From a virus, in IMG/VR virus record IMGVR_UViG_3300017782_000259, positions 1-21,966 of that record: a DNA stretch of 21,966 bases; one strand, given 5' to 3'. The translations under genes and the position numbers were made by a program. The notes under the pieces are model-generated. The model had not been told where the DNA came from and made no database searches. It saw only the letters and a program-made list of their open reading frames with translations. The number at the start of each line of letters is the position of its first letter. Position 1 is the stretch's first letter. Shown here in pieces: positions 14,429-20,018 of the stretch.

Positions 14429-14567
14429 AACTTCCTTTTCCTTTTTTGTTTTGTTTAACTAGGGTGGATTGCCTACGTCTCGTTTGCAACATCACCCTAG
14501 CTATTGGGTTTATCCTACGCACTTTTTTGTCGTGGAACAAAGTTTCCTGCCTTATACTTTTTATCAT
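14373..14567 (-). CDS. ArfA-like alternative ribosome-rescue factor (candidate)
   Basis: The frame gives up to 64 residues ending NKKGKGSYARQNNKKLSEDK plus RQEID. The segment NPIARVMLQ...VKQNKKGKGSYARQ (about 20-50) matches E. coli ArfA around 'NAIEALL...VEKNKKGKGSYMRK'. This is the part of ArfA that sits in the empty mRNA channel of stalled ribosomes and recruits release factor RF2. A phage copy would rescue ribosomes stalled on broken or non-stop mRNA during infection. The start is uncertain: ATG 14567 has no Shine-Dalgarno, and TTG 14540, GTG 14522 and ATG 14492 are alternatives. An 8-bp inverted repeat (14459-14466/14493-14500) lies inside the gene. Other basic phage peptides could mimic the motif by chance. 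Confidence 0.6.
   Translation of the reverse strand: MIKSIRQETLFHDKKVRRINPIARVMLQTRRRQSTLVKQNKKGKGSYARQNNKKLSEDKRQEID
14459..14500 (-). repeat. 8-bp inverted repeat inside the ArfA-like gene
   Basis: CTAGGGTG at 14459-14466 and CACCCTAG at 14493-14500 can pair around a 26-base loop. In the minus-strand mRNA this stem lies just before the codons of the KKGKGSY motif, and the 5' arm abuts the ATG at 14492. There is no T-run, so it is not an intrinsic terminator. Confidence 0.7.
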
Positions 14568-14736
14568 TTATTACGCAATCTGTTAATGCTCTACTTACTG
14601 CCATATAACCTCTGTTATTTGAGATAGTACCCTTGCGCTTGTATCTATTTGTAGTCCTACGAAACATCATATTTTCTGTACCAATTGGATTGCGAATGAT
14701 TGCTTTTACGTTTACAGTTTTAGTTTTTAATAGCAT
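14515..14736 (-). CDS. 73-residue basic phage protein
   Basis: The product starts MLLKTKTVNVKAIIRNPIGT, continues with a very basic central part (MMFRRTTNRYKRKGTIS) and ends AGNFVPRQKSA. It has beta-type character and high Lys/Arg, with no Cys cluster that would suggest zinc. AAGGAGAAAATATT precedes the ATG, a strong start. It overlaps the ArfA-like frame by up to 53 bases, depending on that gene's real start. No function recognised; nucleic-acid binding is a guess from charge. Confidence 0.72.
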   Translation of the reverse strand: MLLKTKTVNVKAIIRNPIGTENMMFRRTTNRYKRKGTISNNRGYMAVSRALTDCVINDKKYKAGNFVPRQKSA

Positions 14737-14752
14737 AATATTTTCTCCTTTT

Positions 14753-15352
14753 CTATGCTGTTTGTGTTACTGCTGTAACATGATATAACGACACTTTTGC
14801 GCCAGTGTCAAGCGATTTGTTGGCACGATTCCCTGCTACATAATTGCACCAAGTATTCCACCAGTATTCTGCACCACCTGTATCTTGTGTAAAGGTGATA
14901 TAATCCTGTATCTTTTTACGTTTTATCTCAGGTTTTACTTTCTTACTAAAACGTAAAGCCGTTCTTGCTAGTCCTAGCCTATCGCAATTATGGCTATCAA
15001 TACATGATACATCAAGCCCTACCATTTGCGCTACAAAACTTGCCTTAACTATTCCTAAACAAGGTACGTTTGTTAATACATCAACGGCAAATACAATATC
15101 GTTATATACTACTGCTGATTTGATAGCGTCAAATAGCACTTGTTTATGTTCTTGTAAATACTCATATCCCTGACGTTTACTGCCCCATAAATACTTACTA
15201 TCTGCCCCATGCTTATCAATATCTAACATCTGATTATGTGTAGTAGCTAATCCAGCTTGTATTGTAGTTAATACAAAAGTTGCTACCCTCACAAGATTAT
15301 CAGGGTTTTTGAGTGCATATCTCGCTATCTTTTTACAATCTCTTTTATACAT
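14753..15352 (-). CDS. HhH/DNA-glycosylase-like phage protein (tentative)
   Basis: The 199-residue protein is basic and soluble. Its centre reads LTNVPCLGIVKASFVAQMVG then LDVSCIDSHNCDRLGLA (about 92-129). That resembles the helix-hairpin-helix and following Asp of the HhH-GPD DNA glycosylase/endonuclease III superfamily ('LPGVGxKTA...D.H..R'). No iron-sulfur cysteine set is present, and the canonical glycine hairpin is degenerate (VPCLG). I know similar uncharacterised proteins in marine phages. A base-excision or DNA-modification role is an inference from this segment only. It is the first sizeable gene of the left cluster. Confidence 0.75.
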   Translation of the reverse strand: MYKRDCKKIARYALKNPDNLVRVATFVLTTIQAGLATTHNQMLDIDKHGADSKYLWGSKRQGYEYLQEHKQVLFDAIKSAVVYNDIVFAVDVLTNVPCLGIVKASFVAQMVGLDVSCIDSHNCDRLGLARTALRFSKKVKPEIKRKKIQDYITFTQDTGGAEYWWNTWCNYVAGNRANKSLDTGAKVSLYHVTAVTQTA

Positions 15353-15365
15353 TTTATCTCACCTT

Positions 15366-15584
15366 TTAACTAACTGCTCTAATTACTTCTCTCATACCGT
15401 CAAGATATGCTTTCATCTCACGTGCGGATATCCTATGTTGGATTATATGACTTCCCTTTTGCGTTGTTAATTGCCAACCACCATAGCATGATGCATAGTT
15501 TAAGTCGTACTTGTCTACCCATGCTGGTATCCATTGATTAACCTTGTCAAGTGATTTATATAATTGTGTTTTAGTTACTCTCAT
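15366..15584 (-). CDS. 72-residue phage protein, unknown function
   Basis: The product starts MRVTKTQLYKSLDKVNQWIP, has an aromatic centre (YDLNYASCYGGWQLTTQKGS) and ends RISAREMKAYLDGMREVIRAVS. The 'YGGW.L....G......S.RE...YL.G' arrangement is shared by small conserved proteins in many phages; no function is known. Its ATG overlaps the preceding gene by 14 bases. Confidence 0.78.
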   Translation of the reverse strand: MRVTKTQLYKSLDKVNQWIPAWVDKYDLNYASCYGGWQLTTQKGSHIIQHRISAREMKAYLDGMREVIRAVS

Positions 15585-15741
15585 TTTTTAATCCCTCAAT
15601 AATTTCTTCTGCACTAATCCTAGTCAATACTTTATATGTTTCTAGTGATTGCTCAACCATTGTTTCATCCCTATGGTCAAACTTACCATGCCATATCTTG
15701 AATATTATGTCTATATCTTTTCTAGTTAATTGAGTTTTCAT
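15571..15741 (-). CDS. First gene of left cluster, 56-residue protein
   Basis: The product starts MKTQLTRKDIDIIFKIWHGK, has a helical middle (DETMVEQSLETYKVLT) and ends AEEIIEGLKNESN. AAGGTGATAAAA precedes the ATG, a good ribosome site. It is acidic and soluble, and I do not recognise a family. It is the promoter-proximal gene of the leftward unit, downstream of the near-palindrome at 15768-15783 and the candidate structured leader, so it could be an early host-takeover protein. Confidence 0.68.
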   Translation of the reverse strand: MKTQLTRKDIDIIFKIWHGKFDHRDETMVEQSLETYKVLTRISAEEIIEGLKNESN

Positions 15742-15767
15742 TTTTATCACCTTTTTATTTATCTTCT

Positions 15768-15783
15768 ATAGGATATACCCTAT
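15768..15783. promoter_or_regulatory. Near-perfect 16-base palindrome, possible operator
   Basis: ATAGGATATACCCTAT matches its reverse complement at 14 of 16 positions. It lies 26 bases upstream of the first left-cluster start, where a repressor or activator site would be expected. A related half (ATAGGATATA) occurs on the minus strand before the integrase. Confidence 0.45.
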
Positions 15784-15836
15784 CATAAGCATATACCCAA
15801 CACAAGATAAAAACAAGGGATTTGTGCATGGCATAC

Positions 15837-16045
15837 TCTAAAATAATTTAGATACACTCCGCCCTTGTCCAAGCAAACTATTGTTATCTCTGACTAAGTT
15901 TGCACCTTTTACAGCGTCCACCGTTATACAGCCACCTATTGTATTAGGACTTTCCAGACTGTCTATCAGGTTACATAATTGTAACACCTTGATAACTTTG
16001 TTTAGATACCATATCCCACATGGCTTAATAACTGGCAGTCTAATC
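15837..16045 (-). ncRNA. Candidate structured RNA or leader of left cluster
   Basis: The stretch is richer in G+C than its surroundings and has several complementary segments: TCTAAA/TTTAGA (15837-15852), GCAAAC/GTTTGC (15873-15878 with 15898-15903), GTTACA/TGTAAC extended by TATCA/TGATA (15964-15994) and a long-range AGACTG/CAGTCT (15956-15961 with 16036-16041). On the minus strand it would be part of the 5' leader of the left cluster. I compared it by memory with tmRNA, RNase P, 6S and group I introns and found no convincing match. Strand and function are uncertain. Confidence 0.35.
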
Positions 16046-16168
16046 TACCTTTGAGTGCTGGTTTTGGTCATTCTTTATTAGCGCATCAACACCTAATCGC
16101 ATTTATTATAAGTTAGTCTTTTAAAATATTCTGGTTTTGAAAATTCCTTTTTTCGTTTTGTTGGTTTT

Positions 16169-16200
16169 ATTATAGTCATTTATTATTTTGTTTTAGTCAA
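16169..16200 (-). promoter_or_regulatory. Possible leftward promoter with long spacer
   Basis: On the minus strand TTGACT and a consensus TATAAT are separated by 20 bases. Both hexamers are good but the spacing is longer than the preferred 17, so function is doubtful. It would drive the left cluster through a leader of about 420 bases. Confidence 0.35.
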
Positions 16201-16476
16201 GTATTATTTTTTATTCGGTATTCATATTTTATAAACTAATTACTTTATTTAAACTATTGAATAATGAAAGTTGCCGTAGCGATTATCAGATATTCGTTAA
16301 ATGTTTCTGTTAGTCATACTTAAGAATAGCATTAAATAAAAAAGATAATCAAGAAATAATTAAATTCTTTTCACATTGTGGAAAGTGTATTGTTAAGTTA
16401 TTGAATTTAAAAGAATCTTTTTTTATTTGGTGGTGTTATTTGTTGGAATTGTTTTTCTGCATTATATAGTATCGAT

Positions 16477-16616
16477 AAAAAACCGGGAATTGTTAGTATC
16501 GACTAACATTTTATGGGGTAGTATATATTTATTAGTCGTGGGGTACTATGTTTCAATAGTGTAACTATATGCACCGACTATAATATTTCATGTCTAATCT
16601 AAAAAACCGGGGAATT
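16477..16616. repeat. Repeat-rich block with paired direct and inverted repeats
   Basis: AAAAAACCGGGAATT (16477-16491) and a near copy with one extra G (16601-16616) bracket the block. Inside are a hairpin TGTTAG/CTAACA (16491-16508), direct repeats GGGGTAGTAT and GGGGTACTAT (16515-16524, 16540-16549) and an inverted pair TAGTCG/CGACTA (16533-16538, 16575-16580). This density of small repeats suits protein-binding sites, for example an origin, an integrase arm region or operators. Confidence 0.55.
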
Positions 16617-16757
16617 AATGCACCAAATACTAGCGTCAAGTGATGAATTATCTCTTAACCCCAGCCAATAACCCAATAAATTCAATAGCTTACGGGCTAA
16701 GTGCTTGATATCGCACCAATTATACGGCAACGGGCATGAGCCACCCCCCGTACCCAC

Positions 16758-16769
16758 GTATACGTATAC
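16758..16769. promoter_or_regulatory. Perfect 12-bp palindrome
   Basis: GTATACGTATAC is fully self-complementary. It lies upstream of the rightward promoter and may be a dimeric repressor or nuclease-sensitive site; no direct evidence. Confidence 0.4.
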
Positions 16770-16816
16770 AGAGAAATACACAGATTAGGTAAATTAAGTG
16801 TTAACCACAAAGGTAA

Positions 16817-16827
16817 GTGACACTATA
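16817..16827 (+). promoter_or_regulatory. SP6-like phage RNA polymerase promoter core (candidate)
   Basis: GTGACACTATA is identical to the 11-base core of the SP6 RNA polymerase promoter and points toward the right cluster. The next base is T, whereas SP6 starts with G, and the upstream ATTTAG part is not conserved. No single-subunit RNA polymerase gene is in the window. Confidence 0.25.
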
Positions 16828-16885
16828 TACATAGGGTAGGTCAAATTTCTGACACACAATATATGCAACTAATGCATTTTAGGGA

Positions 16886-16915
16886 TTGACAGACCCCCTA
16901 TAAGTATGGTATAAC
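16886..16915 (+). promoter_or_regulatory. Strong sigma70-type promoter for the right cluster
   Basis: A perfect TTGACA (16886-16891) and TATAAC (16910-16915) are spaced 18 bases apart, about 113 bases before the first right-cluster start. This is the best bacterial promoter seen in the window and implies that host RNA polymerase transcribes the right arm. Confidence 0.8.
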
Positions 16916-16921
16916 TATTAT

Positions 16922-16985
16922 ATTAAATGAAAACATTAAATGTTATTTAAAAAAAGTAAGATACATTAAATGTAAACATTAAATA
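16922..16985 (+). repeat. Four phased ATTAAATG repeats after the promoter
   Basis: ATTAAATG occurs at 16922, 16935 and 16965, with ATTAAATA at 16978, so starts are 13, 30 and 13 bases apart. Each pair has the form ATTAAATG-N-AAAC-ATTAAATR. Around the second and third copies the sequence is dyad-like (AACAT-TAA-ATGTT, TACAT-TAA-ATGTA). The position at the transcript start suggests an operator array for a repressor of the right promoter. Confidence 0.65.
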
Positions 16986-17027
16986 TACTCCTTAATAATA
17001 AAAATACATATGTATAGGAATTAATTC

Positions 17028-17249
17028 TTGACAAAAAGTAAAAAATCTGTAAAACTATACACAGATAATGTATTAGATGCATTCTATGATGCTATTAAGA
17101 ACAACACATTAGATAAATTACATATACCCCATAGTGATGTCTTCTATGTAAGACAGGCTGTGGAGGCATATTATGGTCAAAAGTTTACTTTAGAGCATGT
17201 AGAAAAAGCTATGAAGGCCGAAGGATGGAAAGACACAGACGATGTTTAA
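17028..17249 (+). CDS. First gene of right cluster, 73-residue protein with TTG start
   Basis: The product reads MTKSKKSVKLYTDNVLDAFY and ends KAMKAEGWKDTDDV. TTG at 17028 was chosen because AGGAATTAATTC lies upstream and no in-frame ATG occurs before residue 62. The part FYVRQAVEAYYGQKFTLEHV looks like a small helical DNA- or protein-binding fold seen in other phage small proteins. Function unknown. It lies directly after the strong promoter and the ATTAAATG array, so it may be expressed early and could be regulatory. Confidence 0.7.
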   Translation: MTKSKKSVKLYTDNVLDAFYDAIKNNTLDKLHIPHSDVFYVRQAVEAYYGQKFTLEHVEKAMKAEGWKDTDDV

Positions 17250-17436
17250 GACTTTAATACTAGTATGTGCATTAGATGTAGTAGATTTAAATCAATGTAC
17301 TATATTTGAAGATACGTGGGGTCCTTATAAATCGGAAGCACAGTGTGTATTACGTGCAAAACAAATGCAAAGTGATATAGCTGATTTTATTTATGAACCT
17401 GTAAAGGCTTTTCACAAGTGTGAATTGAGTATTTAG
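17242..17436 (+). CDS. Small Cys-containing protein with N-terminal hydrophobic segment, 64 residues
   Basis: The protein starts MFKTLILVCALDVVDLNQCT and continues GPYKSEAQCVLRAKQMQSDI with a last Cys near the end (HKCELSI). The short hydrophobic N-terminus could be a signal or anchor; four cysteines suggest disulfides if exported. The gene at 20776 has the same layout (hydrophobic start, 'C..(R/Y)AK....Q...I'), so the two may be distant paralogues. It overlaps the preceding gene by eight bases. Function unknown. Confidence 0.65.
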   Translation: MFKTLILVCALDVVDLNQCTIFEDTWGPYKSEAQCVLRAKQMQSDIADFIYEPVKAFHKCELSI

Positions 17437-17437
17437 C

Positions 17438-17731
17438 ATGGCTATACCAGAGCGTGTCAAAACAAAGATGAAGGAAGAGGGGCTATCTGGCGTTAATAAG
17501 CCAAAGCGTACCCCGAAACATCCTACTAAGTCTCACTGTGTGATGGCATCTGAAGATGGTAAGTATAAATTTATTAGATTTGGGCAGCAGGGTGTATCAG
17601 GTGCAGGTAAAAATCCTAAGACTGCAAAAGATAAAGCACGTAAAAAATCGTATTATGCTAGACATAATGCACAAGGTAAACCGACCACTAAGCTGAGTGC
17701 TAAGTATTGGTCACACAAAGTTAAATGGTAG
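17438..17731 (+). CDS. Basic phage protein resembling DUF6321
   Basis: The 97-residue product starts MAIPERVKTKMKEEGLSGVN and contains KPKRTPKHPTKSHCVMASED, then IRFGQQGVSGAGKNP, KARKKSYYARHNAQGK and a terminal KYWSHKVKW. The order 'GVNKPKRTP.HP.KSH...' then 'IRFGQQGV' then 'RRKS(F/Y).ARH' then 'YW..KVKW' is familiar from many marine phages (DUF6321, from memory). Very basic, soluble, unknown function; nucleic-acid or virion association is plausible. It starts one base after the previous stop. Confidence 0.8.
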   Translation: MAIPERVKTKMKEEGLSGVNKPKRTPKHPTKSHCVMASEDGKYKFIRFGQQGVSGAGKNPKTAKDKARKKSYYARHNAQGKPTTKLSAKYWSHKVKW

Positions 17732-17740
17732 GAGATTACT

Positions 17741-18616
17741 ATGGCATCTAATGATAAAACAATTACAATATATGGAAAGAAAAGAACTTTTCGTGCAATA
17801 AATGGAAAGTATTATGAAGTAAAAAATGGAGAAGTCTCAAAAAATCCTTCAACTAGTTTTTTAGTTACATCAAATTTACCTAAATTACAGAAGAGTTCTA
17901 GCACAAAGCCTATGGGATTTATGACTGAGAAACCTAGTGGTACAGTTAAAAATCCTAAAGATAAAAACGATGGAAATGCTAAAGCGTATAGACCCGGGAC
18001 TGTGCCATCTAAACCTACACCTAAACCTAAACCCCCTGCACCTAAAGCAAAAGCTGTACCTAAAGCTAGACCATCAGGTATGGCTGACAGAAAATCTAAA
18101 CCATCTGTATCACCTACACCTAAACCCCCTGTGCCTAAAGCAAAACCTAAACCTAAAACAGATGGAAATGCTCAAGCATATAGACCGGGCAGAGGTGATT
18201 CTAAACTACCACCTAAAACAAAGGATGCTAAGAATCCTGATGCTGCATATAAGTCTGCAAGAGATAAGCAAAGACGTGCAGGTAAAAAGATACAGGAGTT
18301 AAGTAATAAAACTGTAAGAGATACCAGCATCAAAGACGCAAGACCAGCAAGAGGTCCAGCCTATGATACTAAAGCACCAGCTAAACAAAAACCTAATGCA
18401 AGAGCATTGAAGCAAATACAAGAGCGTAAGGATAAGGCTAAGAACCCACTAAGCAAAGGTATGTTAAATAAAATTACCAAGGAACTTAAAGAGGGTGGTA
18501 AGCCTGTATACAAAGATGGTATTGTTGTAGGTGTTACACACAAAGGTTTAATAGGCACTGTTTATACTGGTCGTCCAGATTCTAACCCTTTTAAAAAGAA
18601 GAAGAAGAAGAAGTAA
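17741..18616 (+). CDS. Lys/Pro-rich repeat protein, candidate virion or DNA-associated protein
   Basis: The 291-residue protein has a small N-terminal domain (MASNDKTITIYGKKRTFRAI), then a low-complexity Lys-Pro region (about 65-165) of PKP/PKAK units with two copies of DGN-A-(K/Q)-AYRPG (77-86 and 141-150). A helical charged region (about 167-250) follows, then a conserved-looking end (GKPVYKDGIVVGVTHKGLIG) and a seven-Lys terminus. The Lys-Pro block resembles flexible, DNA-compacting or virion-internal proteins. No family recognised. AGGAGATTACT precedes the ATG. The DNA carries a 28-base near-repeat at 18025-18052 and 18118-18145. Confidence 0.8.
   Translation: MASNDKTITIYGKKRTFRAINGKYYEVKNGEVSKNPSTSFLVTSNLPKLQKSSSTKPMGFMTEKPSGTVKNPKDKNDGNAKAYRPGTVPSKPTPKPKPPAPKAKAVPKARPSGMADRKSKPSVSPTPKPPVPKAKPKPKTDGNAQAYRPGRGDSKLPPKTKDAKNPDAAYKSARDKQRRAGKKIQELSNKTVRDTSIKDARPARGPAYDTKAPAKQKPNARALKQIQERKDKAKNPLSKGMLNKITKELKEGGKPVYKDGIVVGVTHKGLIGTVYTGRPDSNPFKKKKKKK
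18025..18145 (+). repeat. 28-base direct repeat in the Lys-Pro gene
   Basis: Copies at 18025-18052 and 18118-18145 differ at two bases and each encode a TPKPKPPAPKAK-like unit. They suggest past slippage or duplication within the gene. Confidence 0.7.
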
Positions 18617-18617
18617 A

Positions 18618-18977
18618 ATGGCAAATATGAGTTTAGCAGATGCTTACGAAATATTAGAATCACCATCAGACTTTACTAAACAAGAAGTAAAGAATGCAAA
18701 AGAAAAAGTAGCTGATGCTTCAAAAACTGTACAAGCTAGTAAAGGTGCGCTAATGAAAAAGAAAAAAGATGATAAGGTAACAGTTGTATCAATTGGTGTA
18801 GGCACTATGAAAAAAAGTGACGCTAAGAAAATGGCTAAAGCACAGATGGCAGATGGTGGCATGGCTTATGGTAAGAAGCATATGTACTCCGCAGGTGGTA
18901 GTGTAACTATGAACCCCGGACTAAAAGCATTGAAGAAAGCTAGTCCTGAAGCATTTAATAAAATTACTAGTGGCTAA
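18618..18977 (+). CDS. Basic phage protein, 119 residues, unknown function
   Basis: The product starts MANMSLADAYEILESPSDFT, has a charged helical part, a KKKKDDK cluster and a C-terminal part with AGGSVTMNPGLKALKKASPE. The NPGLKALKKASPEA-type end recurs in marine phage proteins. It is separated from the preceding gene by one base and joined to the next by TAATG. Charge and neighbours suggest a virion- or DNA-associated role, not proven. Confidence 0.72.
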   Translation: MANMSLADAYEILESPSDFTKQEVKNAKEKVADASKTVQASKGALMKKKKDDKVTVVSIGVGTMKKSDAKKMAKAQMADGGMAYGKKHMYSAGGSVTMNPGLKALKKASPEAFNKITSG

Positions 18978-19273
18978 TGCGTAGAATACCTAGAAAGCCG
19001 GGACAACCTGCTAAAAGTAAAAAGCATAGTGACCTATATACAGATGAAGACCCAAAGGGTACAATCAAAGGTTTAAAGTTTGCTACAGTAAAAGATGCAG
19101 AAGCATCTGTGCGTAAGATAAAAGCATCTAGCAGAAGTCATAATCATAAAACACAAGCGGCTATTGCTATGGAGCAAAGGGCTAAAGCAGCAGGTAAAAT
19201 TGCAGCAGCCAATGTTTTTAGAAGATTTATAGAACAACAAAAGAAGAAAACACGTGCATCCAGTAGAAGCTGA
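18977..19273 (+). CDS. Conserved basic phage protein, 98 residues
   Basis: The product starts MRRIPRKPGQPAKSKKHSDL and contains YTDEDPKGTIKGLKFATVKD, then SHNHKTQAAIAMEQRAKAAG. The order 'HSDLYTDEDPKGTIKGLKFAT..DA..SV.KIK' then 'SH.HK.QAAIAMEQRA' is a strongly conserved marine phage signature known to me without a function. It ends in a Lys/Arg/Ser tail and overlaps the next gene by 20 bases. Confidence 0.8.
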   Translation: MRRIPRKPGQPAKSKKHSDLYTDEDPKGTIKGLKFATVKDAEASVRKIKASSRSHNHKTQAAIAMEQRAKAAGKIAAANVFRRFIEQQKKKTRASSRS

Positions 19274-19784
19274 TATACGTAAGTGGTCACACGACTTTCT
19301 TGAAGTACCTAACGATAAACTAAATGGATTGCCACCCTGTCCATACGCTAGAAAAGCATGGGTAGATAATCAAGTAAAGTTTAGTATTAATACAGGATTA
19401 GAAGGTCTAACAGAAGAAGTAAAAAATTTTGAAACTCATAACTACGATATAGTAGTATGGGCATCTGAAGAATTACCTGACATAGAATATCTTGATGGTA
19501 TTTGTGACGGTATGAATGAAGCATTATCTATTGCAGGTATTGATATGCACTTGATGGTGTTTCACCCAGACTTTGATGCTAGTGATGCAGGTCTTGACTT
19601 TTTAGAAGAAGATGGTATAACTAGTAGTCAATTAGAATACTGTATGGTATTTATACAGAGATTGTCCATATTGGATGATGCGGCATTAAGCCTAGAAAAG
19701 TCAGGATATTATAAACATTTTCCTGAAGATACATATAACGCTTTAGTTCTTGATAGAAGGAGATTACGTGATGGCAATGGGTAA
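19254..19784 (+). CDS. Conserved acidic phage protein, 176 residues (CPYA motif)
   Basis: GTG at 19254 gives MHPVEADIRKWSHDFLEVPN. Next comes GLPPCPYARKAWVDN, then a beta-alpha core (NYDIVVWASEELPDIEYLDG), HLMVFHPDFDASDAGLDFL and a C-terminal MVFIQRLSILDDAALSLEKS with HFPEDTYNALVLDRRRLRD. The W..d.f.......CP(Y/F)A opening loosely recalls DUF1415-like proteins. It is acidic and soluble, unlike its basic neighbours, and I know close relatives in marine phages only as conserved hypothetical. The Shine-Dalgarno is weak (AAGAAG), so the start is moderately certain. Confidence 0.75.
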   Translation: MHPVEADIRKWSHDFLEVPNDKLNGLPPCPYARKAWVDNQVKFSINTGLEGLTEEVKNFETHNYDIVVWASEELPDIEYLDGICDGMNEALSIAGIDMHLMVFHPDFDASDAGLDFLEEDGITSSQLEYCMVFIQRLSILDDAALSLEKSGYYKHFPEDTYNALVLDRRRLRDGNG

Positions 19785-19908
19785 AACAAAAGTAGCTAAG
19801 AAAAAAATGATGCGTGGCGGTGTTGCACAGAAGAAGATGCGTGGTGGCGGCATGGCTAAGATGGCTAAGAAAAAAATGATGCGTGGTGGAATGTTAAAGA
19901 AAAAGTAA
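19771..19908 (+). CDS. 45-residue KMRGG-repeat basic protein
   Basis: The product is built of KK(K)M(M)RGG units: MAMGKTKVAKKKMMRGGV, then AQKKMRGGGMAK, then MAKKKMMRGGMLKKK. AAGGAGATTACGTG precedes the ATG. Repetitive Lys/Met/Arg-Gly-Gly peptides of this kind are common in marine phages and may bind nucleic acid or coat components. It overlaps the previous gene by 14 bases and joins the next by TAATG. Confidence 0.72.
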   Translation: MAMGKTKVAKKKMMRGGVAQKKMRGGGMAKMAKKKMMRGGMLKKK

Positions 19909-20018
19909 TGGCTAAACAATTTACTAATTCTTTTATATCAAAGAAACGACATCGTAGACCGGGAAGACATAAAAAGAATGTTAACAAAGCTGACAAAACT
20001 AAAAACTTTTTTGGTTGA
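19908..20018 (+). CDS. 36-residue very basic protein
   Basis: The product is MAKQFTNSFISKKRHRRPGR plus HKKNVNKADKTKNFFG. KKRHRRPGRHKK is a familiar phage small-protein pattern. The TAATG junction with the preceding gene supports translation. Possible nucleic-acid binder; unknown function. Confidence 0.62.
   Translation: MAKQFTNSFISKKRHRRPGRHKKNVNKADKTKNFFG

Larger units (their letters stand above)
15742..17027. other. Divergent control region without genes (1.3 kb)
   Basis: No convincing coding frame exists on either strand; the one 60-codon minus-strand frame (16599-16781) has no ribosome site and unnatural composition. From left to right I see: a near-palindrome (15768-15783); a structured segment (about 15837-16045); a very AT-rich block (about 16130-16480) containing a leftward promoter-like pair; a repeat-rich block (16477-16616); a 12-bp palindrome (16758-16769); an SP6-promoter-like core (16817-16827); a strong rightward sigma70 promoter (16886-16915); and four ATTAAATG repeats (16922-16985). 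It is the likely transcription switch between the two gene clusters and a candidate replication origin. Confidence 0.8.

Noticed and set aside
15837-15852. Intrinsic terminator at TCTAAA/TTTAGA
   Set aside because: The stem is all AT except one pair and no T-run follows on either strand.
15837-16045. Group I intron, tmRNA, RNase P RNA or 6S RNA
   Set aside because: Partial look-alikes (GGAAAGTCC, GCAAAC, AGTC pairs) occur, but the conserved cores of these families could not be assembled in order.
16377-16385. Possible DnaA box (TGTGGAAAG)
   Set aside because: Only one copy with two mismatches to the reverse-complement consensus; not enough to call an origin.
16599-16781. 60-codon minus-strand frame in the intergenic region
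   Set aside because: It needs a GTG start without Shine-Dalgarno, its Gly/Cys/Leu-rich composition is unlike the neighbours, and it overlaps the palindrome and repeat region.
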